This document shows, piece after piece, positions 16,696 to 25,241 of a stretch of DNA of 39,639 bases (positions are counted from its first letter, which is position 1; the number at the start of each line of letters is the position of its first letter). The translations under genes were made by a program, and so were the position numbers. The DNA is taken from contig CAZIPZ010000007.1 of assembly GCA_964541075.1 (NCBI GenBank), forward strand, positions 1 through 39,639, given 5' to 3'. The notes under the pieces are model-generated. The model was given only the letters and a program-made list of their open reading frames with translations, made no database searches and was not told the origin of the DNA. Source of the stretch: CAZIPZ01 sp964541075 (GTDB lineage: Bacteria; Acidobacteriota; Terriglobia; 20CM-2-55-15).

Positions 16696-18063
16696 ATGAG
16701 TATGTTGCGGAAGATGCCAAGAATCCCGATGGTTACGGCCCTTATCCTGGCATTGGTGCTGCCGGCGGCGGCTGATCGAACCAGTTTGAAGCCAGGCTTC
16801 AATATTTTTTCTGCCGACCAGGATGTGGAAATGGGAAGGCAGGTGGCGGCCGAGGCGGACCGAGAGCTGCCTATCATGAACAACCGTCGAGTGACAGATT
16901 ACGTAAACACCTTGGGACAAAGGCTTGCGGCGCGCGCTCCAGGCAACTCGTATCCGTATCAGTTCAAGGTAGTCAATGACAAAGCCATAAATGCTTTCGC
17001 TCTGCCAGGCGGTTTTGTCTACATCAATCGAGGAACGATCGAGGCCGCCGACAACGAAGCGCAGCTTGCGGGTGTGATCGCGCATGAGATTGCGCATGTC
17101 TCATTGCGGCATGGCACCAATCAGGCATCCAAGCAATACATCGCTCAGGTGCCGCTTGCGATATTGGGCGGTGCACTTGGCGGTGGAAATTCCGTGGGAT
17201 CTGTTGTTGCGCAGCTCGGCATTGGCTTTGCAGCAAACTCTATCCTTCTAAAGTACTCACGTGACGCCGAGCGGCAAGCGGATCTATTGGGCGCACAGAT
17301 CTTGTATGACGCCGGTTACGATCCTAACGCAATGGTGCAATTTTTCGAGAAACTTCAAGCGGAGAGCAAGGGCAGACCGGTCGAGTTTTTCAGCTCTCAC
17401 CCGAATCCGGAAAATCGTGTCTTAAATGTTCAGCGCGAGGTTGAAGGTTTGGGTGGTGTGAGATCTGGTCGGCGCAATGACTCGCAGGAATTTCATTCCG
17501 TTAAAAACCTGATTGCATCGGCATCAGCCCCGCGTGTCGCGGCGCGAGCCGCAGATCGCGGCGATTCGAATGGCCGTTTGTCGATGCCCTCAGATCGTAT
17601 GGTGGCGTACCGTGGCGGAGACTTTGAAATAAGGCACCCCGAAAACTGGCGCGTGTACGGTCAAGGCGATGCCATTACCATTGCTCCTGACGGGGGCATC
17701 GTCTCGGGCGCCCTGGCGTACGGTATGATGGCCGCAATGTTCGAGCCTCATTTCGACGACTGGAACGGTCGCATGACTCTGGAGCAGGCTACAGATCAAT
17801 TGTTGGACGAAATGCGACGCGACAACCCGCAGATGCGAATCTCGCGGCGTCACGAACGGACGCGCGTAAACGGAGAGAACGCGCTGACAACGGAACTCTC
17901 CAATGTCTCTCCGGTGGGCGGCCGGGAGATTGATCAATTGGTCACGGTCCTGCGTCCGGATGGTTCACTCTATTACTTTGTGGGAGTCGCCCCAGCGAAC
18001 GATTATCGAACCTATGACCGAGTATTCGACAACATGATGAGAACCGTTCGTTTTTCCCGCTAA
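16696..18063 (+). CDS. exported M48-family metalloprotease with extra C-terminal domain
   Basis: The 455-residue protein has a signal peptide (residues about 1-26, ending LPAAAD). The zinc motif is HEIAH (His130-Glu131-His134), and the third ligand is Glu192 in DAERQAD. FSSHPNPENRV follows, as in BepA/YcaL-type M48 enzymes of the periplasm that act on outer-membrane proteins. A separate domain fills about 295-455: a FEIRHPENWRVYG start, a central beta-rich section and FDNMMRTVRFS at the end. It resembles PsbP/DUF1795-type folds, not a TPR. AGGAG at 16687-16691 supports the start at 16696, though the ATG at 16702 has better spacing. Confidence 0.92.
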   Translation: MSMLRKMPRIPMVTALILALVLPAAADRTSLKPGFNIFSADQDVEMGRQVAAEADRELPIMNNRRVTDYVNTLGQRLAARAPGNSYPYQFKVVNDKAINAFALPGGFVYINRGTIEAADNEAQLAGVIAHEIAHVSLRHGTNQASKQYIAQVPLAILGGALGGGNSVGSVVAQLGIGFAANSILLKYSRDAERQADLLGAQILYDAGYDPNAMVQFFEKLQAESKGRPVEFFSSHPNPENRVLNVQREVEGLGGVRSGRRNDSQEFHSVKNLIASASAPRVAARAADRGDSNGRLSMPSDRMVAYRGGDFEIRHPENWRVYGQGDAITIAPDGGIVSGALAYGMMAAMFEPHFDDWNGRMTLEQATDQLLDEMRRDNPQMRISRRHERTRVNGENALTTELSNVSPVGGREIDQLVTVLRPDGSLYYFVGVAPANDYRTYDRVFDNMMRTVRFSR

Positions 18064-18071
18064 GACTCACT

Positions 18072-18096
18072 GGACGCGGGCATATAGTCTGCGTCC
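18072..18096 (+). terminator. possible weak terminator of the M48 gene
   Basis: GGACGC (18072-18077) and GCGTCC (18091-18096) form a 6-bp stem with a 13-nt loop, starting 9 nt after the stop codon. The following bases are T-rich (CCATTTCGTTTCTG) but not a clean T-tract. Confidence 0.3.
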
Positions 18097-18133
18097 CCAT
18101 TTCGTTTCTGCACGCCTTTGATAGAATCCGGAC

Positions 18134-19058
18134 ATGGTGAAGATCCGGATCATGGTTTATCGCCATTCTGTCTTTTACAGCCCCTTGATCGCGGCCATTG
18201 CCGGAGGTTTCCTCAAAAAAGAGGGGTTGGAGGCGGAATACCGTCAAAAGCCCAAAGACTTCAACATCTATGACGCATTCCGGCGCGGCGAAGTGGACAT
18301 TATGCAGGCGGCGGTTTCCACGAGCTGGGATCCATTATCGAGAGGTATGCGAGACATTCCGGTTCACTTTGCACACATCAACCAACGGGATGGATTTTTT
18401 ATTACGGCGCGCCAGGGCTCCCCACCATTTCAGTGGAGCGTTCTGGAAGGAGCCGAGCTTGTGGCCGATTATGCTCAGCAGCCTCTTGCTATGCTGAAAT
18501 ATGGCCTGCACCTGAAAGGTTTGAATTGGGATCGCATTAGGGTGATCAATGCGGGCGAGCCTGATTCAATGTATTCCGCCTTCCGTAATGGTCAAGGCGA
18601 CTATCTTCACCTTCAGGGGCCTGGCCCTCAACAACTGGAGAAAGACGGCTTGGGAAGAGTCGTCGCCGCTATGGGTGAAGTCATTCCTCCAGTAGCTTTC
18701 AGCAGTTTGATGGCAGTCCGGGATTTTCTGGAGACTGATGCTGCAAAGGCTTTCATGAAGGCTTACAGACACTCCCTGAAATATGTAACCACGGCGACCG
18801 CGGCTGAGTTGGCGGATGCTGAGTCGTCTTTCTTCCCCGGAATTGCTCGGCCTGTCGCAGGTCCGCGACGTCGCCTCCTGAATTGATCGGGATGTCCTGA
18901 CGTCGGCTATTGCGCGATATCAGGATCTGGGCTGCTGGCGAGACGATCCTCTGATCACGCGCGATCAATACGAAATGGCGATGGAAGTCTTCATCCACAC
19001 GGGCGTGTTTAAAAATCGGTTTCCTTACGAGGACGTCGTGGCGGCGCCTCCCGCGTGA
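18134..19058 (+). pseudogene. NMT1/THI5-like ABC-type solute-binding protein, frameshifted by a 40-bp insertion
   Basis: The first frame runs from the ATG at 18134 to a stop at 18886 and encodes a normal NMT1-like beginning (RIMVYRHSVFYSPLIA, EVDIMQAAVS, HFAHINQRDGFF, VAFSSLMAVRDFL). After FFPGI it turns into unrelated residues. The proper C-terminus, DRDVLTSAIARYQDLGCW through PYEDVVAAPPA, continues in another frame from about 18885 to the TGA at 19056-19058. Deleting 18841-18880 joins the two as FFPGIDRDVLTS and gives an intact 294-residue protein. No signal peptide is present. The broken gene makes at most a 250-residue product lacking the last domain segment. Substrate unknown; family members often bind pyrimidine-like or sulfonate ligands. 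Confidence 0.85.
18841..18880. repeat. 40-bp insertion flanked by 10-bp imperfect direct repeats
   Basis: AATTGCTCGG at 18841-18850 and AATTGATCGG at 18881-18890 match in 9 of 10 positions and are exactly 40 bp apart. The enclosed DNA contains a small inverted repeat, GTCGC (18854-18858) with GCGAC (18865-18869). Removal of one repeat unit restores the reading frame of the solute-binding protein gene. Confidence 0.75.
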
Positions 19059-19184
19059 TCGAAGCTCCACTAAGAACTGACTTACCCTCTCGACTCGCCA
19101 AGCTGTCGACTCGCCAATCGTGACAAATTCCTGGAAATCCCGTACGCTGCTGCATTCAAGCCAGATTGCAGTTGTGGAGGCCGC

Positions 19185-20747
19185 ATGTTTGTGATCGTTG
19201 TAACGGCAATCCTCATGTTTCTTTCAGCCTGTTCTTCAAAGCAACCTATCGGTCCTGATGCAGCGCGAGCGTTGATTGAAGAATCCGCAGATTCCATAGG
19301 CGGATGGCAGGCAATGGACTCCATTAAGGCGCAGGAAATAGTGACCGGAGGAGGCGATTGGGAGCCTCACCAGGCCCCGGAGCCTGGCGCACCCGGACCT
19401 CAAGTGAACAACTTTGCGCAAACCGTGTTAGTGGACTTCGAGAAGGGACGACTGAAGCTGACGTTCGACGCTAAGCGAACGTATCCCGCTCCTGGCCCAG
19501 TGAAATTTGCGGAAGTGATTGAGGGCGACATCGGCGTGCTTCAGACGACGGACGCGCAGGGAAAGCCTGTCAGTCAGCGACTGCATCCAAGCCGCCTTGC
19601 CACACGGCAGCGGGACCTCAGGCGAATGCCGCTGCGTGTCTTGTACATTGCGAAGAATGCCTCAGACCTTTCACGAGATGTGGACCGCGCGGGCGACAAG
19701 GGCCCTATACACATTCTGCGTTACACGGATTCAGGCGCGCCCGTTGAACTCCATATCGACAGTTTCGACAAACTTCCGGTCCGCGTAATTTATTCTGAGG
19801 ATGACCCCATATTCGGCGATACGTTGAACGAAGTTGCATTCCTCGACTGGAGAGAGACCAGCGCGGGCGTGCGGTTGCCGTACACGATTGCGGTTTTTCT
19901 AAACGGAAACAAGATTCGGGAAGAGCGCGTTCGCACACTGATCAATAATCCGGATTTGGACGATGCGGCCTTTGCAATACCTGACGACGTTCGTGCAATG
20001 CCGGATAGCGGCGAGAAGATTGTCTCTCAGTGGCCGCTTCGACGCATCGCATTCGGTGTTGGTTATGAAGCTTTCGGTACAGAACAGAAAGTCGATCTGT
20101 CGCCTATAGCTCCTGGAGTATTCCATGTGACCGGCGGAAGTCACCACAGCATGGTCGTTGAAATGAGCGACCATTTGATCGTCGTCGAGATGCCCCTCTT
20201 TGAAGAGCGTTCGCTTGCGGTTATCAAGGCTCTCGAGGAGAAGTTTCCTGGAAAGCCGATTCGGTACGGAGTTGTCACCCATTTTCACAACGATCATTCG
20301 GGCGGCGTTCGCGCGTACGCGGCCAAGGGTGCGACGATTGTGGGGCACGAGTCGATCGTTCCTTTTCTCAAGGATGTCATGGCGCGGCCCAAGACGATCC
20401 GTCCCGACTCTCTCGCAAAAGCAGGAAACATTACACCTAACGTCGAAGGCGTGGCGGACGTAAAGACCCTGACGGATGGATCGCGGACTGTCGAGCTTCG
20501 GACGCTTTCCAACCCTCACGTTGCTGGGATGCTTGTCGCGTACCTGCCCCAGGAAAAAATCGTTTTCGTCAGCGACATCTATTCGCCGGGCGGTACTGTT
20601 CAGCCCGGTGATCCGAATGCGCTGGCGCTGTATTCAGCGTTAAGGAACGCCAATATATTGGTAGACAAGATCGTTGGCGGACATGGCGGCATCGGCCCGT
20701 TCAAAGATCTAGCCAAGGTGGATGTCCCGGCTGTGAGGCTTCCTTGA
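19185..20747 (+). CDS. metallo-beta-lactamase-fold hydrolase, lipoprotein
   Basis: The 520-residue protein has a lipoprotein signal (MFVIVVTAILMFLSACSS, lipidated Cys at about 16). GGAGG lies 5 nt before the ATG. The N-terminal half (about 30-290) is a beta-rich region like the lipoprotein-binding-type domain often placed before such hydrolases. The MBL domain fills about 300-515. Metal ligands are His366, His368, Asp370 and His371 (THFHNDHSGG), the His of LSNPHVAGM, and Asp in FVSDIYSP, with a final GGHGGIG. The substrate is not predictable; esters, lactams or lactones are all known for the fold. It acts outside the cytoplasm. Confidence 0.9.
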   Translation: MFVIVVTAILMFLSACSSKQPIGPDAARALIEESADSIGGWQAMDSIKAQEIVTGGGDWEPHQAPEPGAPGPQVNNFAQTVLVDFEKGRLKLTFDAKRTYPAPGPVKFAEVIEGDIGVLQTTDAQGKPVSQRLHPSRLATRQRDLRRMPLRVLYIAKNASDLSRDVDRAGDKGPIHILRYTDSGAPVELHIDSFDKLPVRVIYSEDDPIFGDTLNEVAFLDWRETSAGVRLPYTIAVFLNGNKIREERVRTLINNPDLDDAAFAIPDDVRAMPDSGEKIVSQWPLRRIAFGVGYEAFGTEQKVDLSPIAPGVFHVTGGSHHSMVVEMSDHLIVVEMPLFEERSLAVIKALEEKFPGKPIRYGVVTHFHNDHSGGVRAYAAKGATIVGHESIVPFLKDVMARPKTIRPDSLAKAGNITPNVEGVADVKTLTDGSRTVELRTLSNPHVAGMLVAYLPQEKIVFVSDIYSPGGTVQPGDPNALALYSALRNANILVDKIVGGHGGIGPFKDLAKVDVPAVRLP

Positions 20748-21024
20748 AGCATCTCGAAAGCGCCATCGTTGAGTTCCGGCGCTGCAAGGAACTCGGCGAA
20801 AAGCCATCGCTCAGCTGGATGACGCCGAATTGCACTGGGCAGCCGGATCGTGAATCATGCAGTGCATCGCCAGATTTGCACGCTACGCAAACCGTGTCGG
20901 CCACACCGTCTGAATCACCAGGCGCTTCCAAGGTGAAAAATGGGAGACTCTCGCCATCCCTCGAGGGAAATCCGCCGACTACCTGTCCAGGTAGGTTTAA
21001 AATTGGCAAAGGGAGGTCGGAATT
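20748..21024. other. intergenic stretch without a supported gene
   Basis: The 277 bases between the hydrolase and lemA contain only an open frame from a TTG at 20744 that runs into lemA and has no recognisable protein pattern. I see no terminator, promoter consensus or RNA. Confidence 0.5.
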
Positions 21025-21636
21025 ATGGCGACAAAGATTCTTATAGGCATCGTCGGGGTGATAGTTGTGGGAGCGATTATCATTGGCACGACGGTGACAG
21101 GAACGTACAACAGTCTCGTTGGCCTTGATCAAGCGACGCAGGCGCAGTGGGCGCAGGTGGAAAATGTGTACCAGCGGCGCGCCGATCTGGTGCCCAACTT
21201 GGTTGAGACCGTCAAAGGCGCCGCCAATTTCGAGAGAGAAACATTGACGGCGGTCACCGAGGCTCGATCAAGAGTTGGACAGGTAACGTCCGGTGCGATG
21301 GAAAACGTCGCGCGGGATCCGCAGGCGTTTCAGCGTTTTCAAGAAGCTCAGGACGGTCTTTCCTCGGCCCTCTCTCGCTTGATGGTGGTCGTAGAAAGAT
21401 ATCCGGAATTGAAATCGACTCAAGGTTTCCGGGATTTGCAGGTGCAGCTCGAAGGAACAGAAAATCGAATTACGGTCGAACGTATGAGATTTAATGAGGC
21501 TGCACAGGCTTTCAACACTCGCCGGGAAAGCTTTCCGACTGTCTTGATCGCAGGCTTCTTCGGCGACCGTTTCCAAACCAAGCCGTATTTCAAAGCTCAG
21601 GCCGGGGCTGAAAAGGCGCCAGAGGTAAAGTTCTAG
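21025..21636 (+). CDS. lemA: LemA-family membrane-anchored protein
   Basis: A 203-residue protein with one N-terminal membrane helix (about 5-26, ILIGIVGVIVVGAIIIG). Typical LemA helices follow: YNSLVGLDQATQAQWAQVENVYQRR split over two helices, ADLVPNLVETVKG, LTAVTEARSRVGQ, and the C-terminal RMRFNEAAQAFNTRRESFP. A GGGAGG precedes the ATG by 8 nt. LemA proteins are often followed by TPM-domain genes, as here. Function is not firmly known; envelope stress or signalling has been suggested. Confidence 0.95.
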   Translation: MATKILIGIVGVIVVGAIIIGTTVTGTYNSLVGLDQATQAQWAQVENVYQRRADLVPNLVETVKGAANFERETLTAVTEARSRVGQVTSGAMENVARDPQAFQRFQEAQDGLSSALSRLMVVVERYPELKSTQGFRDLQVQLEGTENRITVERMRFNEAAQAFNTRRESFPTVLIAGFFGDRFQTKPYFKAQAGAEKAPEVKF

Positions 21637-22386
21637 TTGAACCTTCGGCTCCTTCTCTTCACTATCCTTGCGGCAGTTCTGGCGGGACCGGTTTCGATCG
21701 CTCAGAGCCCGATTCCTGCCGCGCCCACGCGTTGGGCCACCGACAACGCCAATTTTCTTTCTTCCCAAACCATTCAATCTCTGGACCAACGACTTGAAGC
21801 CTACGAAAGGGCGACCGGCCATCAAATCCTTGTGTGGATTGCTCCCACCTTGGGAGGCGTTCCCATCGAAGACTTTGCGGTTCGCACATTCGAAGCGTGG
21901 AAGGTGGGACGAAAAGGAATGGACGACGGCCTTGTGCTGTTCATCTTTCCCCAGGACCGGCAGCTCCGTATCGAAGTGGGTTATGGACTTGAAGGGCAGG
22001 TGCCCGACGCCCTTGCGTCTCAGATCATCAATGACGTCATCACGCCGAGAATCCGGGGCGGCGACCCTGACGGCGCCGTTCTGCAGGGCGTCGAAGCGAT
22101 TCTCTTCGTGACTGGCGGAGGACAATTACCGGCTCAAGGAGCGGATGGTCGCGACAACGGCGGTGGTTTTGGTATCGGGAATCTGATCGTTTTCGGCATC
22201 GCCGGAATCGCTTTCCTAATTCTTTTCGTGACCAATCCCACACTTGCGATTTACCTTTTGGCCAGCATGCTGAGCGGCTCCCGCGGCCACGGTAACCGAC
22301 GGGGAGGAATGTCATGGGGCGGAGGCGGCGGCTTTTCAGGTGGTGGCGGCCGCTCTGGCGGAGGCGGAGCAAGCGGATCATGGTAA
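21637..22386 (+). CDS. TPM-domain protein (YgcG/Psb32-like), exported, glycine-rich tail
   Basis: It starts with a TTG immediately after the lemA stop, with GAGGT about 10 nt upstream; no ATG fits the signal peptide (residues about 1-22, LLLFTILAAVLAGPVSIAQ). The TPM domain (about 32-175) includes WATDNANFLSSQT, HQILVWIAPTLGG, GMDDGLVLFIFPQDR, and LRIEVGYGLEGQVPDA. A membrane helix lies near 182-210, and the tail is Gly/Ser-rich (about 225-249). This is the standard two-part YgcG plan. Bacterial TPM proteins are linked to envelope stress and protein quality control; Psb32 protects photosystem II in plants and cyanobacteria. Confidence 0.93.
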   Translation: MNLRLLLFTILAAVLAGPVSIAQSPIPAAPTRWATDNANFLSSQTIQSLDQRLEAYERATGHQILVWIAPTLGGVPIEDFAVRTFEAWKVGRKGMDDGLVLFIFPQDRQLRIEVGYGLEGQVPDALASQIINDVITPRIRGGDPDGAVLQGVEAILFVTGGGQLPAQGADGRDNGGGFGIGNLIVFGIAGIAFLILFVTNPTLAIYLLASMLSGSRGHGNRRGGMSWGGGGGFSGGGGRSGGGGASGSW

Positions 22387-22823
22387 TGACGCGTCGCAGG
22401 CTTCTGAATTCAATCGATCAGGAGCGAATTAAGAAAGCTATTGAGAATGCCGAGCGGTTAACCTCGGGCGAGATACGCGTCTCCGTCGCGCCGCTTTTTT
22501 GGGGGGATGTTCAAAAGGCAGCCGAGAGGACTTTTGTGCGAATGGGAATGAAGGAGACAAAGGATAGAAACAGCATTCTGTTTTTCCTCGTTCCAGCGCG
22601 GCGTAAGTTTGTGGTTCTCGGAGATGCGGGAATCCACGAAAGGGTCGGGCAACACTTTTGGGACAGCATTGCATCAGCGCTGTCGGAGAAATTCAGGCAA
22701 AGCGACTTTACAGGCGGACTTGTGAGTGCAATTGAAGAAGTCGGAAGACAGCTCGGAGCACATTTCCCCTATCATGCGACCGACAAAAACGAGCTTTCCA
22801 ATGAAGTCGATTTCGGTCCGTAG
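22380..22823 (+). CDS. second TPM-domain protein, cytoplasmic, short
   Basis: The start at 22380 overlaps the previous gene by 7 nt; an ATG at 22386 also fits. The 147-residue product lacks a signal peptide and membrane helix. Its core shows the TPM pattern: LTSGEIRVSVAP, ERTFVRMGMKETKDRNSILFFL split in two parts, FVVLGDAGIHERVG, and a C-terminal GLVSAIEEVGRQLGAHFP. A LemA-TPM-TPM series with one exported and one soluble TPM protein is common in environmental bacteria. Confidence 0.9.
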   Translation: MVMTRRRLLNSIDQERIKKAIENAERLTSGEIRVSVAPLFWGDVQKAAERTFVRMGMKETKDRNSILFFLVPARRKFVVLGDAGIHERVGQHFWDSIASALSEKFRQSDFTGGLVSAIEEVGRQLGAHFPYHATDKNELSNEVDFGP

Positions 22824-23243
22824 ATGCGTATTACCGATCAGCTTTTGATTCCAGACGACGAAATCACGTTTACTGCTTCACGCAGCAGCGGCCCAGGCGG
22901 ACAAAACGTAAACAAGGTCAGCAGCAAAGTGACCCTCTTGTTCGACGTTGCCGCGTCTACGGCGCTGACGCCCGACCAGAAGAATGCTGTTTCAAGTAAG
23001 CTTAGACAACGCATCAACAAGGATGGAATTCTGCGCGTTACATCGCAGCGGACGCGCAGTCAGGACGCCAATCGGCAGGAGGTGCGGAATCGATTCGCCA
23101 ACCTGATCCTGAGTGCACTGGAAGCACCTTCGCCGAGGATCGAGACTAAGACAACCTTCGCTGCGAATCAGCGCCGCCTGCATAAGAAGAGAGTCCGCAC
23201 AACGATCAAACGCTTGCGATCCCGAAGAGAATGGGAAGAATGA
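22824..23243 (+). CDS. arfB: ribosome-rescue peptidyl-tRNA hydrolase ArfB
   Basis: A 139-residue release-factor-like protein with the catalytic GGQ at residues 25-27 (SSGPGGQNVNKVSSKV). The C-terminal tail is rich in Lys and Arg (RRLHKKRVRTTIKRLRSRR), which in ArfB enters the empty mRNA channel of stalled ribosomes. Length fits ArfB rather than RF1/RF2. The ATG directly follows the TPM stop, so it belongs to the lemA operon. It is expected to release peptides on non-stop ribosomes. Confidence 0.95.
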   Translation: MRITDQLLIPDDEITFTASRSSGPGGQNVNKVSSKVTLLFDVAASTALTPDQKNAVSSKLRQRINKDGILRVTSQRTRSQDANRQEVRNRFANLILSALEAPSPRIETKTTFAANQRRLHKKRVRTTIKRLRSRREWEE

Positions 23244-24850
23244 GGGAGCGTAGGCGGGTGCGCCTGAGCATCGTCGCGGCGCTCCTAGTGTTTTTTTCTG
23301 CAAGCGCTCCAGCTCAGAAGGGAACGCCCGTATACGGCATCGCTTATCACTTGTCGATGCCTCGGCCGGCTTCTCACTTCTTTGTTGTCACCATCACCCT
23401 GTCGGTTCCGGTGGGTGAGAACGCCGACCACGTCGATCTTCAAATGCCGATGTGGCAGCCCGGCCGCTACGCGGTTGCAGACTTCGCGAAAAACGTGCAG
23501 GAGTTTGAGCCGCGTTCCGGGGATCGCCCCCTTCGGTGGGCCAAAATCAACGATCAGACGTGGCGAGTGCAGCGTTCGGGAAATCGAAGCCTGACCGCAA
23601 CGTACAAGGTGTTCGGCGACGATCTTTCCGGAACATATGCCCAGCTGAATTCCGTTCATGCGAATTACACCGGCGGCGAAATTTTTATGTACGTATCCGG
23701 CCATAAGCAGGATCCGATCAGTTTACGGATTCAGCCTCCGGATGGATGGCGCGTCATCAATGGGGAGACCGATTACCCCGGCCAGCTCGAATGGACATTT
23801 CCGAACTACGAGACGCTTATAGACACTTCTACAGAGATTGGGCGGGACTGGACGATCGATGAATTTCAGTTGTTTGGAAAAAGATATCGCGTGGTCGTTC
23901 ATTCTCGAGGCAACGAGGGCGGCCGTAGGCCGGCTCTGATTCGCGACATCGAGAAGATCGTGCGCGCGGAGATCGCAATGTGGGGCGAACCCGAGTTTGA
24001 CAGCTACACCTTCTTAATCCATTTTGCGGGCGACGATCGGTCCAGCGACGGCATGGAGCATCTCACTTCGACGCAAATCATCGTTCCTGGCGAACTGTCG
24101 GATCCGGCGATGTACCGATCGACTCTGGAAACGGCGGCGCACGAATTCTTTCACGCTTGGAACGTCAAACGGCTGCGGCCCATCGAGCTAGGACCGTGGG
24201 ACTGGACAAGGCCAGTAGCGACGCGCGGACTCTGGATCGCGGAGGGTTTCACCGAGTATTACGGCGATTTGATGCTGCGCCGAGCAGGACTGGCGGACGA
24301 TAGGGCGACCCTGCAGGAATTTTCCGATGCCGTGCGCGTGATCGAAAGTGCTCCAGGCAGCAAGCTGATGTCGGCCAACGAGTCCTCTATGGCCGCCCCA
24401 TTCATTGATGGGGCCGTCCACAGGCAGCGGAATAATCTTCAGAACAGTTCGATTAGCTACTATTACAAAGGTGAATTGATCGGCTTGGTCCTGGATCTGA
24501 TGATTCGCGGCAAGACCAATGGCCGGAAATCATTGGACGACGTCATGAGGAGTGCGTATGCAGCGTTTTACCTCAACAGCCCCAACGCCAGCTACTACCT
24601 GAAGGGACGCGGCTTCACGAATGAAGACTTTGAGCGGGCCGCCAGTGACGCAGTAGGCATCGACTTGAGCGACTTTTTTGCACGTTACGCGAATACAGCA
24701 GAGAGGCTTCCATATGAAGAAGCGCTCGCCTACGTTGGACTGCGTTTGTTCCAGTCCCCGTCCGAAAGTTTCATCTATCGAATCGAAGAAGATCCAAACG
24801 CGGGAAACCAGGCGAAAGCGCTGCGGGCGGCATGGTTGAATGGACGATGA
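23240..24850 (+). CDS. M61-family (glycyl aminopeptidase-like) peptidase, exported
   Basis: I start at the ATG at 23240, which overlaps the arfB stop as ATGA; the ATG at 23231 is also possible. A signal peptide is clear (RLSIVAALLVFFSASAPAQ). The N-terminal beta-domain (about 30-200) precedes the thermolysin-like domain with HEFFH (His301, Glu302, His305) and the third ligand Glu335 in WIAEGFTEYYGD; WNVKRLRP and LGPWDW are family hallmarks. The 536-residue protein ends shortly after YVGLRL, where many M61 enzymes continue into a PDZ domain; none is seen. It probably trims peptides in the periplasm. Confidence 0.92.
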   Translation: MRERRRVRLSIVAALLVFFSASAPAQKGTPVYGIAYHLSMPRPASHFFVVTITLSVPVGENADHVDLQMPMWQPGRYAVADFAKNVQEFEPRSGDRPLRWAKINDQTWRVQRSGNRSLTATYKVFGDDLSGTYAQLNSVHANYTGGEIFMYVSGHKQDPISLRIQPPDGWRVINGETDYPGQLEWTFPNYETLIDTSTEIGRDWTIDEFQLFGKRYRVVVHSRGNEGGRRPALIRDIEKIVRAEIAMWGEPEFDSYTFLIHFAGDDRSSDGMEHLTSTQIIVPGELSDPAMYRSTLETAAHEFFHAWNVKRLRPIELGPWDWTRPVATRGLWIAEGFTEYYGDLMLRRAGLADDRATLQEFSDAVRVIESAPGSKLMSANESSMAAPFIDGAVHRQRNNLQNSSISYYYKGELIGLVLDLMIRGKTNGRKSLDDVMRSAYAAFYLNSPNASYYLKGRGFTNEDFERAASDAVGIDLSDFFARYANTAERLPYEEALAYVGLRLFQSPSESFIYRIEEDPNAGNQAKALRAAWLNGR

Positions 24851-24872
24851 TGCCGACAGTCGGGAACAGTTC

Positions 24873-25133
24873 TTATTCCTCCACAGGCTCGTCAGCGTCT
24901 TCCAGGTATGTTGAAAGGTAGCAATGTACACGCTGCTCGCTGTGAACGCGGAGCCGAAATCCCTCCTCGGGAAATTCGTCCATCACACGTTCCCCGAACT
25001 CAACAATGTACTCTTGCAGGGATTCTTCTCCGGTTGGATTGTCCAAAACCTTGCGCACAATGCCGGCGTCGCCAGGACGTAGCACATCGCGTTTTGAGAC
25101 GCGAACCAGCGAACCGACTTTAAACCGAGACAT
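24873..25133 (-). CDS. small hypothetical protein with SH3-like N-terminus
   Basis: An 86-residue protein. FKVGSLVRVSKRDVLRPGDAGIVRKVL looks like the beginning of a small beta-barrel of the KOW/SH3 type, here given in part: residues 4-30. YIVEFGERV follows, and the tail is acidic (EDADEPVEE). No strong ribosome site. Convergent with the M61 gene. It may be nucleic-acid or protein binding; I do not recognise a family. Confidence 0.65.
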   Translation of the reverse strand: MSRFKVGSLVRVSKRDVLRPGDAGIVRKVLDNPTGEESLQEYIVEFGERVMDEFPEEGFRLRVHSEQRVHCYLSTYLEDADEPVEE

Positions 25134-25158
25134 AATGCAAACGGTAACATGCTTATGC

Positions 25159-25164
25159 TATAAG
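25159..25164 (+). promoter_or_regulatory. possible extended -10 element for the RRM gene
   Basis: TGCTATAAG at 25156-25164 matches an extended -10 (TGnTATAAT) in all but the last base. The -35 region (around 25136-25141, TGCAAA) is weak, as is normal for extended -10 promoters. It lies about 80 nt before the RRM start, next to a TAAGGA/TCCTTA palindrome at 25161-25177. Confidence 0.4.
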
Positions 25165-25241
25165 GAGGGCATCCTTAAGTGAGTCGCTGGAGCGTGGGAG
25201 CATGGTGCTCATGACCTCTTTTGCGGCTGTGGAGGAGGGAC

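Noticed and set aside
20744..21046. Plus-strand 100-codon frame starting at a TTG between the hydrolase and lemA
   Set aside because: Composition is not protein-like, it overlaps lemA in another frame and no ribosome site supports it.
24850..24872. Frameshifted PDZ domain after the M61 gene
   Set aside because: No frame after the stop encodes PDZ-like residues before the next gene, so the short form is taken as real.
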